This document shows positions 53,249-62,062 of a stretch of 64,000 nt of DNA, piece after piece. Both the position numbers and the translations under genes were made by a program. This DNA is from Roseiarcus sp963772555. GTDB taxonomy: Bacteria; Pseudomonadota; Alphaproteobacteria; Rhizobiales; Beijerinckiaceae. The stretch spans positions 558,001-622,000 of the forward strand of contig CAVYXQ010000007.1 in the NCBI GenBank assembly GCA_963772555.1, in the 5' to 3' direction. Under the pieces are notes generated by a model. That model was not told the origin of the DNA. It made no database searches and saw only the letters and a list, made by a program, of their open reading frames with translations. Positions within the stretch are counted from its first letter, which is position 1; every line of letters starts with the position of its first letter.

Positions 53249-53995
53249 ATGACTGCCTTGCTGATCCTGTTTGTCGCATCGATCTGGGCCGGGGCGCAGA
53301 ACGCGCTCGCCGGAGGCGGGTCGTTCATCACCTTGCCGTCGCTGATGCTGACGGGGATGGACGCGCGCGCCGCCAATATCACCTCGACCGTCGCGCTCTT
53401 TCCGGCCCAGGTGGTGACGGGGCTGACGGGACGGTCGGACGCCGAGAGTCCGCCGGGCCTGTCGATGACGGCGCTCTTCGTCATCAGCCTCATCGGCGGC
53501 GCGCTCGGCGCGCTGATCCTGCTCTCAACGCCGCCGACCCTGTTCGCCAGGCTGGTGCCATGGCTCGTTCTGTTCGCCACCGCGCTCTTCGCCTGGGGCA
53601 GCTTCTTCCGCAAGCCGCCGAAGCCGGGCGAGGCTCACCTGCCGCCGTGGGGCGCCGCGGCGGTGCAGTTCTTCATCTCAGTTTATGGCGGCTATTTCGG
53701 CGGCGGCATCGGCTTTCTGATGATCGCTTCGCTGACCATGGCCGGGCTCGCCGTCCGCAACGCGGGGGCGGCCAAGAACATTCTCGCCGGGGTCATGAAC
53801 GCTTCGGCCGTCGCCATCTTTGCCTTCTCCAACGACGTACACTGGGCGCAGGCGGCGATCACCGCGGTCGGCGCGTCGTTCGGCGGCTGGGCGGGCGCCG
53901 TCATGCTCAAGACCGTCAACGAGAAGCTCTTGCGGATTGTCGTCGTGGCGATCGGCATCCTGCTGACGATCGGGCTCTTCTGGAGGGCGGCATAG
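53249..53995 (+). CDS. TauE/SafE-family membrane exporter
   Basis: A 248-residue membrane protein with about eight spans in two related halves: 'ALAGGGSFITLPSLMLTGMD' in the first and 'VYGGYFGGGIGFLMIASLTM' in the second, each with the glycine-rich family motif. TauE/SafE proteins export sulfite, sulfoacetate or related anions. The substrate here is unknown. It stands alone; an IS copy follows 88 bp after its stop. Confidence 0.88.
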   Translation: MTALLILFVASIWAGAQNALAGGGSFITLPSLMLTGMDARAANITSTVALFPAQVVTGLTGRSDAESPPGLSMTALFVISLIGGALGALILLSTPPTLFARLVPWLVLFATALFAWGSFFRKPPKPGEAHLPPWGAAAVQFFISVYGGYFGGGIGFLMIASLTMAGLAVRNAGAAKNILAGVMNASAVAIFAFSNDVHWAQAAITAVGASFGGWAGAVMLKTVNEKLLRIVVVAIGILLTIGLFWRAA

Positions 53996-54074
53996 CCGGC
54001 CCATCCTGTCGCCGCCGACAGGCGTTGGCGACGGCTTGCCAGGGGCGGTGGAAATAGCCCCCGGCCGCTCTCGC

Positions 54075-54083
54075 CTAGACTAG
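54075..54083. repeat. direct repeat CTAGACTAG at left side of IS copy 3
   Basis: Directly repeated at 55752-55760 on the other side of the element. Two CTAG tetranucleotides separated by one A. Confidence 0.7.
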
Positions 54084-55751
54084 TGTCCGTCCATAAACGC
54101 TAAGTTTTTGAAATTATTTGTTGAATCGCTGTCCTTACGAATGCAAGGCCCGGCGGTTTCGGCTAAGCTTTCGGATCAAGCCACTGATTCGGAAGGCGAA
54201 ACCGCCACCGCCGGAGCCCGACAATGCGTCAGGAACGCACCGTCCAGGCCAGCATATTCGATCTCTTCGCCGACCACGAGATCGGCCAGGAACTGAAGGC
54301 GATGTCGCAGTGGCTGGACGAGCATCGCGAGCTCATCGGGCTGGCGGCGGAGGATCTGCGCCGACACGGCGTTAAGGAGACCGGGCGAGAAGGCCTTCCG
54401 GCCGAGTCGGTCTTGCGCTGCGCGCTTCTCAAGCAGCATCGCCAGCTGAGCTATGAGGAGCTGGCGTTTCATCTTGAAGACTCGGCCTCGTTTCGCGCCT
54501 TCGCGCGGCTGCCGCTGTCGTGGACGCCGAAGAAGTCGGTGCTGCACAGGACCATCAGCGCCATCCGGGCCCAGACATGGGAGGCGATCAATCGCGTCCT
54601 GCTGGCCAGCGCGCGTCAGGAGAAAGTCGAGACCGGCAAGGTCGTGCGGCTGGACAGCACGGTCGCCGCCGCGCTCATGCATGAGCCGAGCGACAGCAGT
54701 CTTCTCTGGGATGCGGCCCGCGTGATGGTGCGGCTGTTGAAGGCGGCCGAGGCCTTGGTCGGCGGTCTCGAGTGGCGCAATCATCGGCGCGCGGCGAAGA
54801 AGCGAGCGCGCGCGATCGAATATGGCCGCGACCGACTGAAACGGGTCCAGCATTATCGTGAGCTGATCAAGCTGACCCGGGCGACCCTGGCCTATGTTGA
54901 TCAGGCCGCAACGCAGGTATGGCAGGCGCCGGACCCGATCGCCGTCACGCTGTGGCAGGCCGAGCTCCGTCACTATCGTCTGCTGATCGAGCGGATCATC
55001 GCCCAGGCCGAGCGTCGCGTTCTTAATGGCGAGGCGGTTCCCGCCAACGAGAAGATCGTCAGCCTGTTCGAGCCGCACGCCGACATCATCGTCAAAGGCG
55101 GCCGCAAGGTTCAGTACGGCCACAAGCTCAACCTGACCACCGGCCGGAGCGGCTTGATCCTCGACCTGGTGATCGAGACCGGCAATCCGGCGGACAGCGA
55201 ACGGTTGTTGCCCATGCTGAAGCGCCATATCGCCTTCTACGGCGAGTCGCCCCGACAGGCCGCCGCCGACGGCGGTTTCGCCAGCCGTGACAATCTCGCC
55301 CAGGCGAAGGCCCTTGGCGTCCACGACATGGCCTTCCACAAGAAGGCCGGCCTGCGCATCAAGGACATGGTCAAGAGCAACTGGGTCTACCGCAAGCTGC
55401 GCAACTTCCGAGCCGGCATCGAATCCGACATCTCGTGTTTGAAGCGCGCCTATGGTCTGGCGCGCTGCGTCTGGCGCGGGCTCGACCACTTCAAGGCCTA
55501 CGTCTGGTCCTCGGTCGTCGCCTACAACCTCGCCCTCTTTGCCCGGCTCAAGCCGACCTGATTTCTCGTCTTCGGCCGAAGGCGCGCAAGCCTGGTTGAG
55601 CCCGAGTTCGGCCTCTCATTCTGAATTCCTGAACTTGGCGGCCGGATCAGCCCACGCAGCAGCCACAGCAAACGAAATGGCTCCCAAACGGCCCAGTTCA
55701 TCGCCAACGCGATTGATTCCAGCCGAAAAATCATGCGTTTATGGACGGACA
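54084..55751 (+). mobile_element. ISNCY-like insertion sequence, copy 3
   Basis: The third copy of the 1.67-kb element, in opposite orientation to copies 1 and 2, with the same terminal inverted repeats and direct repeats CTAGACTAG. The right repeat includes the TAG stop codon (55757-55759) of the tetR gene. As with copy 1, insertion at a stop codon leaves the gene readable. Confidence 0.9.
54224..55561 (+). CDS. transposase, IS copy 3
   Basis: A 445-residue DDE transposase identical in sequence to that of copy 2, with intact catalytic segments 'VVRLDSTVAAALMHEP', 'AAADGGFASRDNLA' and 'AGIESDISCLKRAYGLARC'. Start MRQERTVQAS lies 141 bp inside the left end. Confidence 0.92.
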   Translation: MRQERTVQASIFDLFADHEIGQELKAMSQWLDEHRELIGLAAEDLRRHGVKETGREGLPAESVLRCALLKQHRQLSYEELAFHLEDSASFRAFARLPLSWTPKKSVLHRTISAIRAQTWEAINRVLLASARQEKVETGKVVRLDSTVAAALMHEPSDSSLLWDAARVMVRLLKAAEALVGGLEWRNHRRAAKKRARAIEYGRDRLKRVQHYRELIKLTRATLAYVDQAATQVWQAPDPIAVTLWQAELRHYRLLIERIIAQAERRVLNGEAVPANEKIVSLFEPHADIIVKGGRKVQYGHKLNLTTGRSGLILDLVIETGNPADSERLLPMLKRHIAFYGESPRQAAADGGFASRDNLAQAKALGVHDMAFHKKAGLRIKDMVKSNWVYRKLRNFRAGIESDISCLKRAYGLARCVWRGLDHFKAYVWSSVVAYNLALFARLKPT

Positions 55752-55760
55752 CTAGACTAG
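55752..55760. repeat. direct repeat CTAGACTAG at right side of IS copy 3
   Basis: Exact copy of 54075-54083. It overlaps the stop codon of the minus-strand tetR gene. Confidence 0.7.
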
Positions 55761-56302
55761 CGCGAGGCCAATCGTGTCCGCGCCGCAGCGAGGATGCGGT
55801 CGGACAATTCCGGATCGTCTACGGCGCGCGCGAGGGTCAGCGCGCCCACCATCGTCGCGACCGCGGCCAGCGCTTCGTCCTCGGGTTCGCGGCGGCCCGG
55901 CATCAGACCGGCGATCCGTGTCGTTGTCGCCCGAACCGCCTGGGTGAAACTGCGCCGGATTGCGGCGCCGTGGCGTGGGACTTCACCTCCCAGCGCCGCC
56001 ATCACACAGCCGTCGCCGCGTCGTTTCCGATGGTCGGCGGACAAGTACCGGCTGATGTAGTCGTCCAGGCTCGCGGCCTCCCTCATGCGCGCCGAACTCG
56101 TGGCCAGGGCGTGACCTAACGCCTCGGCCGCCAGACGCTCCTTTGATCCGAACTGGCTATATAGGCTGCCGTGAGTCAATCCGGCCGCGTCTGCAAGAGC
56201 ATCGACGCCGACGCCCGCCAGACCGCGCTCGCGGAACAGGCGCGCGGCCTCGCTCAGGATACGCTCCCGGTTTGCGGCTGCCTTTTCCTTTGAAACCCGC
56301 AT
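55757..56302 (-). CDS. TetR-family regulator of the adjacent SDR-MFS cassette
   Basis: A 181-residue regulator. The helix-turn-helix spans 'ILSEAARLFRERGLAGVGVD' and 'AAGLTHGSLYSQFGSKERLA'. The C-terminal part has the TetR_C form with 'GDGCVMAALGGEVPRHG', often seen in regulators of electrophile or quinone response. It is divergent from an SDR gene and a drug-efflux gene, and two operator-like palindromes lie in the shared promoter region, so it most likely represses them. Its stop codon lies in the target repeat of IS copy 3. Confidence 0.85.
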   Translation of the reverse strand: MRVSKEKAAANRERILSEAARLFRERGLAGVGVDALADAAGLTHGSLYSQFGSKERLAAEALGHALATSSARMREAASLDDYISRYLSADHRKRRGDGCVMAALGGEVPRHGAAIRRSFTQAVRATTTRIAGLMPGRREPEDEALAAVATMVGALTLARAVDDPELSDRILAAARTRLASR

Positions 56303-56336
56303 GTCTGCACCTTACCGGGCAAGCGAAAATTTCTCC

Positions 56337-56387
56337 TTGACATTATTAATGGCGATCGTCATCAATGTCAATCATGACGGTCGTCAT
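56337..56387 (+). promoter_or_regulatory. promoter with tandem TetR operators upstream of the SDR gene
   Basis: A TTGACA -35 box at 56337-56342 is followed by two 14-bp palindromes, ATGGCGATCGTCAT (56349-56362, one mismatch) and ATGACGGTCGTCAT (56374-56387, perfect arms with 2-bp centre). Their centres are 25 bp apart, on the same face roughly every 2.4 turns. An extra ATGACG half-site lies at 56392. The layout fits repression by the divergent TetR protein. Confidence 0.65.
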
Positions 56388-56419
56388 CAAAATGACGGCG
56401 CCACATGCGGAGCCCCACG

Positions 56420-57223
56420 ATGTCAAATCCCAACACTGCGCTCATCACCGGCGCGTCCGCCGGCATTGGCGCCGTCTACGCGGACCGACTGGCTCGCCGC
56501 GGCCACGATCTGATCCTGGTGGCGCGCGATGAGGTCCGGCTGAATGCCCTGGCGGGCCGGCTGCGGGTGGAAACCGGCCGTTCGGTGGAAGTTATGCCTG
56601 CTGACCTGTTGGCGCGGCCGGACCTGCTGAGGATCGAACACCGGCTGCGCCAGGATCCTTCCATTGACATGCTGGTGAACAACGCCGGCGTCGCCGTCTC
56701 CGGGCCGATGCACGGCTCCGACGTGGACCGGCTCGAGGCCATGGTGAACCTCAACATCACGGCGGCGCTCCGGCTGGCCCACGCGGCCGTCGAGGGTTTC
56801 GTGGCGCGCGGCATGGGGACATTGATCAATATCTCTTCCGTGGTTGCGCTCGCGCCCGAGCGGTTCAACGCCGCCTACAACGGCGCCAAGGCCTTTATCC
56901 TGAATCTCAGCACGACGCTGCATGCCGAGCTGGCGGACACCGGCATACGCGTCCAGGCGGTGCTGCCCGGCGCCACGCGCACCGGGATCTGGGCCAAGGC
57001 GGGCGTCGATATTGCGACGCTGCCCGCGGACGTTCTGATGGATGTTGATGAAATGGTGGACGCGGCCCTGGCGGGTCTGGATATGGGCGAGGCGGTGACG
57101 CTCCCGTCCTTGCCGGACATGGCTGACTGGTCACGGTTCAACGACGCGCGTCTGGCGATGGGGCCGAATATCTCCCGAGCGCACGCGGCCAGGCGGTACG
57201 CAAGAGCGGGAGAAGCGGCGTGA
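56420..57223 (+). CDS. short-chain dehydrogenase/reductase
   Basis: A 267-residue classical SDR with cofactor motif 'ALITGASAGIGAVYADRLA', 'NNAGVAVSGP', and the catalytic Ser ('LINISSVVALA') plus Tyr-x3-Lys ('AAYNGAKAFILN'). The Arg after strand 2 ('ILVARDEVRL') suggests NADPH preference. Substrate unknown. ATG 56420 (MSNPNTALITG) is chosen. It overlaps the following MFS gene by four bases, and both are under the divergent TetR, suggesting detoxification of a xenobiotic or carbonyl compound. Confidence 0.88.
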   Translation: MSNPNTALITGASAGIGAVYADRLARRGHDLILVARDEVRLNALAGRLRVETGRSVEVMPADLLARPDLLRIEHRLRQDPSIDMLVNNAGVAVSGPMHGSDVDRLEAMVNLNITAALRLAHAAVEGFVARGMGTLINISSVVALAPERFNAAYNGAKAFILNLSTTLHAELADTGIRVQAVLPGATRTGIWAKAGVDIATLPADVLMDVDEMVDAALAGLDMGEAVTLPSLPDMADWSRFNDARLAMGPNISRAHAARRYARAGEAA

Positions 57224-58647
57224 GCGCGCCAACGAGGCCCGGTCAGGTCCTCGCCATCGCTTGCGCCGGCATAGTGCTGGCCAACCTCGACCTCTTCATC
57301 GTCAATGTGGCGCTGCCGAACATCGCCCGAGACTTCAGCGATGCGAATCTGGGCGATCTGTCCTGGATTTTGAGCGCTTATGCAATCGTCTATGCGGCGC
57401 TGCTGGTATTCTGTGGCAGGTTGGCCGAACGCTACCCGCGAAACGCCAGCTTCCTCGTCGGCGTCGCGCTCTTCACCGTCGCCTCAGCCGCCTGCGCTCT
57501 GGCGAACAGTGTCGCGACCCTGGTCGCGTTCCGTGTTCTGCAAGCCGCCGGGGCGGCGCTGCTCACCCCGACGTCGTTGGGCTTGATCCTCGCGACCTTT
57601 CCGGCGGAGCGCCGCGGAGGAGCGGTTCGCGCCTGGGCTGCCGTCGGCGGGTTTGCCGCCGCTCTGGGGCCATTGGCGGGCGGGCTGCTGGTCACAGCCA
57701 GTTGGCGGTGGATTTTTCTGGTGAACGTGCCCATCGGCCTGCTTGCGCTGGCGGTGGGCTGGATCAAGCTCCCCAAAATTCCCGGCCATGACGTTCCGGC
57801 GCCATATGTCTGGGCGGCAGCCCTGATCACTTTCGGCATTGCCGCGCTGACATTCGGGATCGTGAAGCTCAACGATTGGGGGTGGAGTTCGCCTGGGGTG
57901 TCGCTGAGCTTCGCGGCAGCAGTGGCGCTGTTGGCGTTGTTTGTCATGCACTGCCTGCGATCCGACAATCCGTTCATCGATCCCGCCGTGTTTCGGATCC
58001 GGGATTTTACCGGCGCATCCTTGACGATGGCGCCGTTCTCAATCGCATTCGGCGGCTACCTGCTTTCGCTTGTGTTGTGGGAGCAGGGCGCCTGGAACTG
58101 GCCCGCCGTGAAGATCGGTCTGGCCATCGCCGCGGGACCGTTCATGGTTCCGGTCACGTCGTTACTCCTGGCCGGACGGTTGATCGCACGTTTCGGCGCC
58201 GCAGTGGTCGCGGGAGCCGGGCTGGTCTTCTTCTCAGGTGGCGTCGTCTTGTGGGCGGTCCTGGCTGGACCGCGCCCGGACCTGGAGTTCGCCGTCCTCA
58301 GCATGATCCCTTCCGGCATCGGCGTCGGCCTAACGCTGCCGACGCTGATGGGAGTCGGCACGTCGGCGCTCCCTGCGTCATCGTTCGCGACTGGGTCCGG
58401 CGCAATCAACATGATTCGCCAGACCGGTTTCGCCGTCGGCGTCGCTATTTTCGTCGCCGTTGTCGGATCGCCCGGCTCGGCGGAGGCGCGTTTGGCGGCG
58501 TTTCGCGGCGCTTGGTGGATGATGGCGGCTATCGCCGCATTCGGCTTGTTTCCTTTGCTTGTGCTGCGGCGAAGGAACGCTCGGACGGTCGAGCAACCCC
58601 CGCAAATCGGCACTCACGCGGCATTCGTATCACAGCCAGGGGAGTGA
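57220..58647 (+). CDS. DHA2-type MFS efflux transporter
   Basis: A 475-residue major facilitator with 14 predicted spans. Span 1 has 'VLANLDLFIVNVALPNIARD', the A-like loop 'GRLAERYPRNASFLVG', and motif C 'AALGPLAGGLLVTASWRWIF'. Proteins of this subfamily export drugs or dyes against protons. The GTG start at 57220 overlaps the SDR stop. The gene completes a TetR-SDR-MFS cassette. Confidence 0.88.
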   Translation: MSAPTRPGQVLAIACAGIVLANLDLFIVNVALPNIARDFSDANLGDLSWILSAYAIVYAALLVFCGRLAERYPRNASFLVGVALFTVASAACALANSVATLVAFRVLQAAGAALLTPTSLGLILATFPAERRGGAVRAWAAVGGFAAALGPLAGGLLVTASWRWIFLVNVPIGLLALAVGWIKLPKIPGHDVPAPYVWAAALITFGIAALTFGIVKLNDWGWSSPGVSLSFAAAVALLALFVMHCLRSDNPFIDPAVFRIRDFTGASLTMAPFSIAFGGYLLSLVLWEQGAWNWPAVKIGLAIAAGPFMVPVTSLLLAGRLIARFGAAVVAGAGLVFFSGGVVLWAVLAGPRPDLEFAVLSMIPSGIGVGLTLPTLMGVGTSALPASSFATGSGAINMIRQTGFAVGVAIFVAVVGSPGSAEARLAAFRGAWWMMAAIAAFGLFPLLVLRRRNARTVEQPPQIGTHAAFVSQPGE

Positions 58648-58763
58648 CAAGCACAGCCTGTTCCAATTGATTCTGCTTTCGCGTCGAACGGGGTCTCGAA
58701 AATAACCCTGTTTTGCCCTAGGCCGCTCCCGATCGATCAAGTTTCGAAGCAGGGGTTGCCCGG

Positions 58764-59507
58764 ATGGCGAATTTCTCTTCCGTCGTATCGGTGGCGGGAG
58801 CCTCGTTCGCCGCCTCCTTCGTCGAGGCGGTGGAAGCCCTGACGGTCGTGCTGGCGGTCGGACTGGGCCGCGGCTGGCGGCCGGCGCTGACGGGCGCGGC
58901 CGCGGCGCTGATCGCGCTCGCGCTCATGGTCGCGATCCTCGGGCCGCTGATCGGGCGGATCCCGATTCACGCGCTCCAGGCGGTCGTCGGCGTCCTGCTG
59001 CTGCTCTTTGGCCTCCGGTGGCTGCGCAAGGCGATCCTGCGCTCGATCGGCGTCGTCGCGCTGCACGACGAGGAGGCGGCGTTCGCTCGAGAGACTCGGG
59101 AACTCGCCGAGGCCGAGCGGCAGCGTTTGCAGGGTCTCGACTGGATCGCCGGCGTGGCCGCCTTCAAGGCGGTGCTGCTCGAGGGGGTGGAGGTCGTCTT
59201 CATCGTCATCGCGATCGGCGCCGGCGGCCTCCTTTGGCTTGCCAGCGCCGGCGCCGTTGCAGCCTGCGTCGGCGTGGCGGCGATCGGCTGGGCGGCGCTC
59301 GGGCCGCTCTCGCAGGTTCCCGAAAACACGCTGAAATTCGCGGTCGGAATCATGCTTTCGGCCTTCGGCCTGTTCTGGACCGGCGAAAGCCTCGGCGTCG
59401 ACTGGCCGGGCGGCGACGTAGCGATCTTCGCTTTCGCCGCAATTTTTCTCGTCGTCGCCGTCGCGCTGGTTGCGTTCCTCAAGGCTGAACGAACGGAGCC
59501 GGCATGA
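58764..59507 (+). CDS. COG4280-like integral membrane protein
   Basis: A 247-residue membrane protein with about seven spans in two halves. Each half carries acidic residues inside a span: 'FAASFVEAVEALTVVLAVG' in the first and 'AVLLEGVEVVFIVIAIG' in the second. This E-x-x-E arrangement resembles the REGxE motifs of FTR1 iron permeases and related cation transporters, so a metal ion substrate is plausible but not shown. It overlaps a small membrane protein gene by four bases, suggesting the two work together. Confidence 0.75.
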   Translation: MANFSSVVSVAGASFAASFVEAVEALTVVLAVGLGRGWRPALTGAAAALIALALMVAILGPLIGRIPIHALQAVVGVLLLLFGLRWLRKAILRSIGVVALHDEEAAFARETRELAEAERQRLQGLDWIAGVAAFKAVLLEGVEVVFIVIAIGAGGLLWLASAGAVAACVGVAAIGWAALGPLSQVPENTLKFAVGIMLSAFGLFWTGESLGVDWPGGDVAIFAFAAIFLVVAVALVAFLKAERTEPA

Positions 59508-59728
59508 TCGCCGGGATCGCCAAACAACTCCTCGGCCTCTTTGTCGACGACGGCCTGCTGGCGGCCGGAATCCTCGTTGCGGTCGCGCCGATCGCCGGCC
59601 TGGCCGCGTTGGGCGCGCTGCCGGCGTGGCTCGCAGGCCTCTTGCTGACCGTCTCGCTGCCCGGGGTGCTTGCGGCAAGCGTGCTCCGCAGCGTCCGCCG
59701 GGCGCGGCGCGCCGAGCGCGGCGGCTAA
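59504..59728 (+). CDS. small two-span membrane protein, unknown function
   Basis: A 74-residue protein with two hydrophobic helices, 'LLAAGILVAVAPIAGLAAL' and 'WLAGLLLTVSLPGVLAASVL', and a basic C-terminus (RRARRAERGG), so the tail should face the cytoplasm. The start ATG overlaps the stop of the COG4280-like gene, which implies coupled synthesis. I recognise no family. Confidence 0.6.
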   Translation: MIAGIAKQLLGLFVDDGLLAAGILVAVAPIAGLAALGALPAWLAGLLLTVSLPGVLAASVLRSVRRARRAERGG

Positions 59729-59884
59729 TAGTTCGATGCGTCTGCGTCCCCCGACGCGCTGAGCGCCCGCACCACGATCAGCCAGAGCGTTGTGTTGGCG
59801 ATGAGACCGACGAGGCCGAGCAAAGCGACGCCGACGAAAAAGTCGGCGTTTCGACGCCTCGGAAGGCGACGAGCGGCGCCGAGT

Positions 59885-60571
59885 TCATGCGGAGCGCGCT
59901 CCCGCCTCGGGATAGACGTGGCGGAGCGTTGAGGCGATGTGGGTCTCGAGAGCCGCGGTCGCCTCGGGTTGCGCTCGCCGGAGGGCGAGGTCCGCGAGCC
60001 GGTCGTGCTCCGCGAGAAACACCTCGGGGTCGGGGAATCCCGCCATCATCAGACGGCGGTAGCGGTATGCCTGATCGTAGAGATCGGACTGGGCGGCCAG
60101 CATGCGCGGCGAGCCGCAGGCCGAGATCAGCGCGGTGTGAAAAGCCTTGTGAAGCGCGTCGAACTCGCGCTCGCCTTCGAAGAGGCCGCGCGGATTGAGC
60201 CGGGAGTAATGCCGCAATCGGTGCAGGGAGGCGACGACGCCCGCCTCCCACTCGCCTCCGCCATTGGCCAGGCTGAGCCTCAGCGCTTCGCGCTCGATCG
60301 TCGTGCGGATGCATACGATGTCGGCGAGGTCCTCGTAGGAAATCGCCTTGACGCGAAAGCCTCGCATGCCAATGGCGTCGACGAGGCCGCGGGCGGCGAG
60401 CCGCGAGAGGGCCTCGCGCAGCGGGGTGGCGCCGACGCCGTAGCGCGCCGCGGTCTCGGCTATGCCGAGCCGCGCCCCCGGCGCCAGCGCGCCCGAGACG
60501 ATGTCGGCCTCGACCAGCGTGAAGGCACGCTCGCTGAGCGTCTCGGCGGAAGCGAACGCCGACTGGCTCAC
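59885..60571 (-). CDS. GntR-family regulator with FCD domain
   Basis: A 228-residue regulator. The winged helix includes 'LVEADIVSGALAPGARLGIA' and 'ATPLREALSRLAARGLVDAI'. The FCD effector domain has metal-ligand type residues in 'EFDALHKAFHTALISACGSP' and 'EHDRLADLALRRAQPEATAA'. FCD regulators bind small organic acids, often substrates of the catabolic genes nearby, here the FAH hydrolase and cyclase at 62-64 kb. The GTG at 60571 is chosen because it overlaps the stop of an upstream gene remnant (CCGTGAG). Confidence 0.85.
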   Translation of the reverse strand: MSQSAFASAETLSERAFTLVEADIVSGALAPGARLGIAETAARYGVGATPLREALSRLAARGLVDAIGMRGFRVKAISYEDLADIVCIRTTIEREALRLSLANGGGEWEAGVVASLHRLRHYSRLNPRGLFEGEREFDALHKAFHTALISACGSPRMLAAQSDLYDQAYRYRRLMMAGFPDPEVFLAEHDRLADLALRRAQPEATAALETHIASTLRHVYPEAGARSA

Positions 60572-60762
60572 GGCAGGATCAGCTTGCTCAGGTTGACGGC
60601 GGATTGCAGCATGTCCTGCTCCTTCTTGGTCTCGACCCAACAGGCGACATCCAAGTCCTTCAGCCGCGGCGTCGCAAGATTGGGCCGGTTCAGGCGCACG
60701 ATGTCAATCGGCTGTTTGGTGAACTTCGAAATCGCCGCCGCGGCCTTCTCGCGATCCCGTCG
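60568..60762 (-). pseudogene. C-terminal remnant of an NMT1/TauA-type ABC substrate-binding protein
   Basis: Translated on the minus strand it reads 'KAAAAISKFTKQPIDIVRLN', then 'LATPRLKDLDVACWVETKKE' and 'MLQSAVNLSKLILP' before a TGA at 60568. This is the typical end of SsuA/TauA/NMT1 periplasmic binding proteins, but only about 65 of some 330 residues remain. The left part of the gene has been replaced by the MFS gene, whose last 20 codons read through this remnant in another frame. Confidence 0.6.
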
Positions 60763-61975
60763 TATGAGCAGAGCGCAAGGTCGCTTTCGGAAGCAACAGC
60801 GCCGCCAGCAGCGCCCCTCCGACGGCGAGCGCCATCGGTCCCCCCCTCGTATCGGCGTGCAACGCGGAGAAGGCAGCCGGAGGTCCGATTACGAATCCCA
60901 GGTTGACCAGTTGATTGCACAGGGCTCCCGCTGCCCCATAGGCTGCGGGGCTCGGCGCGACCACCGGCACCATCGCGAACCCCAGGCCGATGGCGGCGCC
61001 TGCGCCGATGCAGCACACAAGGAACATCAAGGAACTGAGGGCCACGCCGATGTTCGGCGCGAAGATCAGGCTGCCGCAGGCCCCCACCAGGGCGACGGCG
61101 GTCAACCCGAGCGTCAGCGGTGACATTTTCTTGTTCAGCAACACGCCCACGCCGATGCTGCCCAGCACGCCCAGGGCGACGTTCGCGGCCCCGATCGGTC
61201 CGGCGATTTCGATCGGTTGGTCGTACGCGATCTTCAGGAACAACGGGAACATCGCTGCTATGCCGAATTGAACGGCGACCACTGCCGTCAGCGCCGCGCC
61301 CAGCCGCACCGCTCCGGAATGACGATACATTTCGAACATGCCGAAGGCGTCATGCGCCGAGACGGCCTTGGGCAATCGCGGCAAGGCGCGAACCAGCGCA
61401 AGCCCCACGGTCAACGCGGCGGCGTGCCCCCAGAACGGGCGCTGGAAAACGCCCTCGGTCAAGGTGCTGCTCAGCGTCTCGGCGATGCCGACGCCGATGG
61501 GAACCGACGTCCCCCACAGCGTCATGGCGATATTGCGTTGCGCTCCGCGGGTCACCCGCACCATCATCGCCGTGCCCGCCACCAGCAATCCGGTGAAACC
61601 GAATCCCTCGACCACACGACCCGCCATCGCCACGGCGAATGATCCGGCGGCGACGACGACCAGATTGCCGAGGATATCGATCAGACACGACAGCGCCAGA
61701 ATCCGGCGCTCCCCAAAACGGTCGATCAGCCAACCGCCGAACGGCGCCAGCACGACGCTGGCGACGGTGACGATGGAAATAAACCAGGGGGCTTGGCTGG
61801 GGGGCGCGCCGTACAGTTTGATGACCATGCCGACCAGCGGGATCGTCTTGCCGAGGCCCGCCCCGGCTAACGCCCCGAAGAACCAAATGGTCAAAATCAG
61901 CCTCCACCCGCCCCGCGCCTGTTCGCTGACCAGCCCGTTCGCCTGTTGGCAACTCATTGCATGCGAAACTCCCAT
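60704..61975 (-). CDS. MFS transporter
   Basis: A 423-residue major facilitator of 12 spans. The loop motif 'GGWLIDRFGERRILALSC' between spans 2 and 3 is the MFS A motif, and 'GFGFTGLLVAGTAMMVRV' fits span 4. It resembles CynX/NimT-like anion transporters, but the substrate is unknown. The last 20 or so residues ('REGRGGDFEVHQTAD') derive from an unrelated gene remnant in another frame, so the natural C-terminus was probably lost. It is divergent from the FAH-family gene and may import the compound these enzymes degrade. Confidence 0.82.
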   Translation of the reverse strand: MGVSHAMSCQQANGLVSEQARGGWRLILTIWFFGALAGAGLGKTIPLVGMVIKLYGAPPSQAPWFISIVTVASVVLAPFGGWLIDRFGERRILALSCLIDILGNLVVVAAGSFAVAMAGRVVEGFGFTGLLVAGTAMMVRVTRGAQRNIAMTLWGTSVPIGVGIAETLSSTLTEGVFQRPFWGHAAALTVGLALVRALPRLPKAVSAHDAFGMFEMYRHSGAVRLGAALTAVVAVQFGIAAMFPLFLKIAYDQPIEIAGPIGAANVALGVLGSIGVGVLLNKKMSPLTLGLTAVALVGACGSLIFAPNIGVALSSLMFLVCCIGAGAAIGLGFAMVPVVAPSPAAYGAAGALCNQLVNLGFVIGPPAAFSALHADTRGGPMALAVGGALLAALLLPKATLRSAHTTGSREGRGGDFEVHQTAD

Positions 61976-61990
61976 CTTTTCCTCCTTCGC

Positions 61991-62011
61991 CGATAATTGT
62001 CTTGATTATCG
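61991..62011. promoter_or_regulatory. inverted repeat in the MFS/FAH divergent promoter region
   Basis: Arms CGATAAT and ATTATCG with a 7-base spacer form a perfect dyad in an AT-rich 87-bp region between two divergent catabolic genes. It is a likely operator, perhaps for the GntR regulator 1.4 kb away. Confidence 0.5.
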
Positions 62012-62062
62012 ATGAAAACTATGGTTGTATATTTTTTTTCGGAATGCAAGGGGGAGGGTCGG

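Noticed and set aside
59725..59884. Minus-strand frame with a hydrophobic stretch 'ADFFVGVALLGLVGLIANTT'
   Set aside because: No ATG, GTG or TTG start before a membrane-like stretch, and it overlaps the end of the GntR gene frame. It could be a remnant but is not supportable as a gene.
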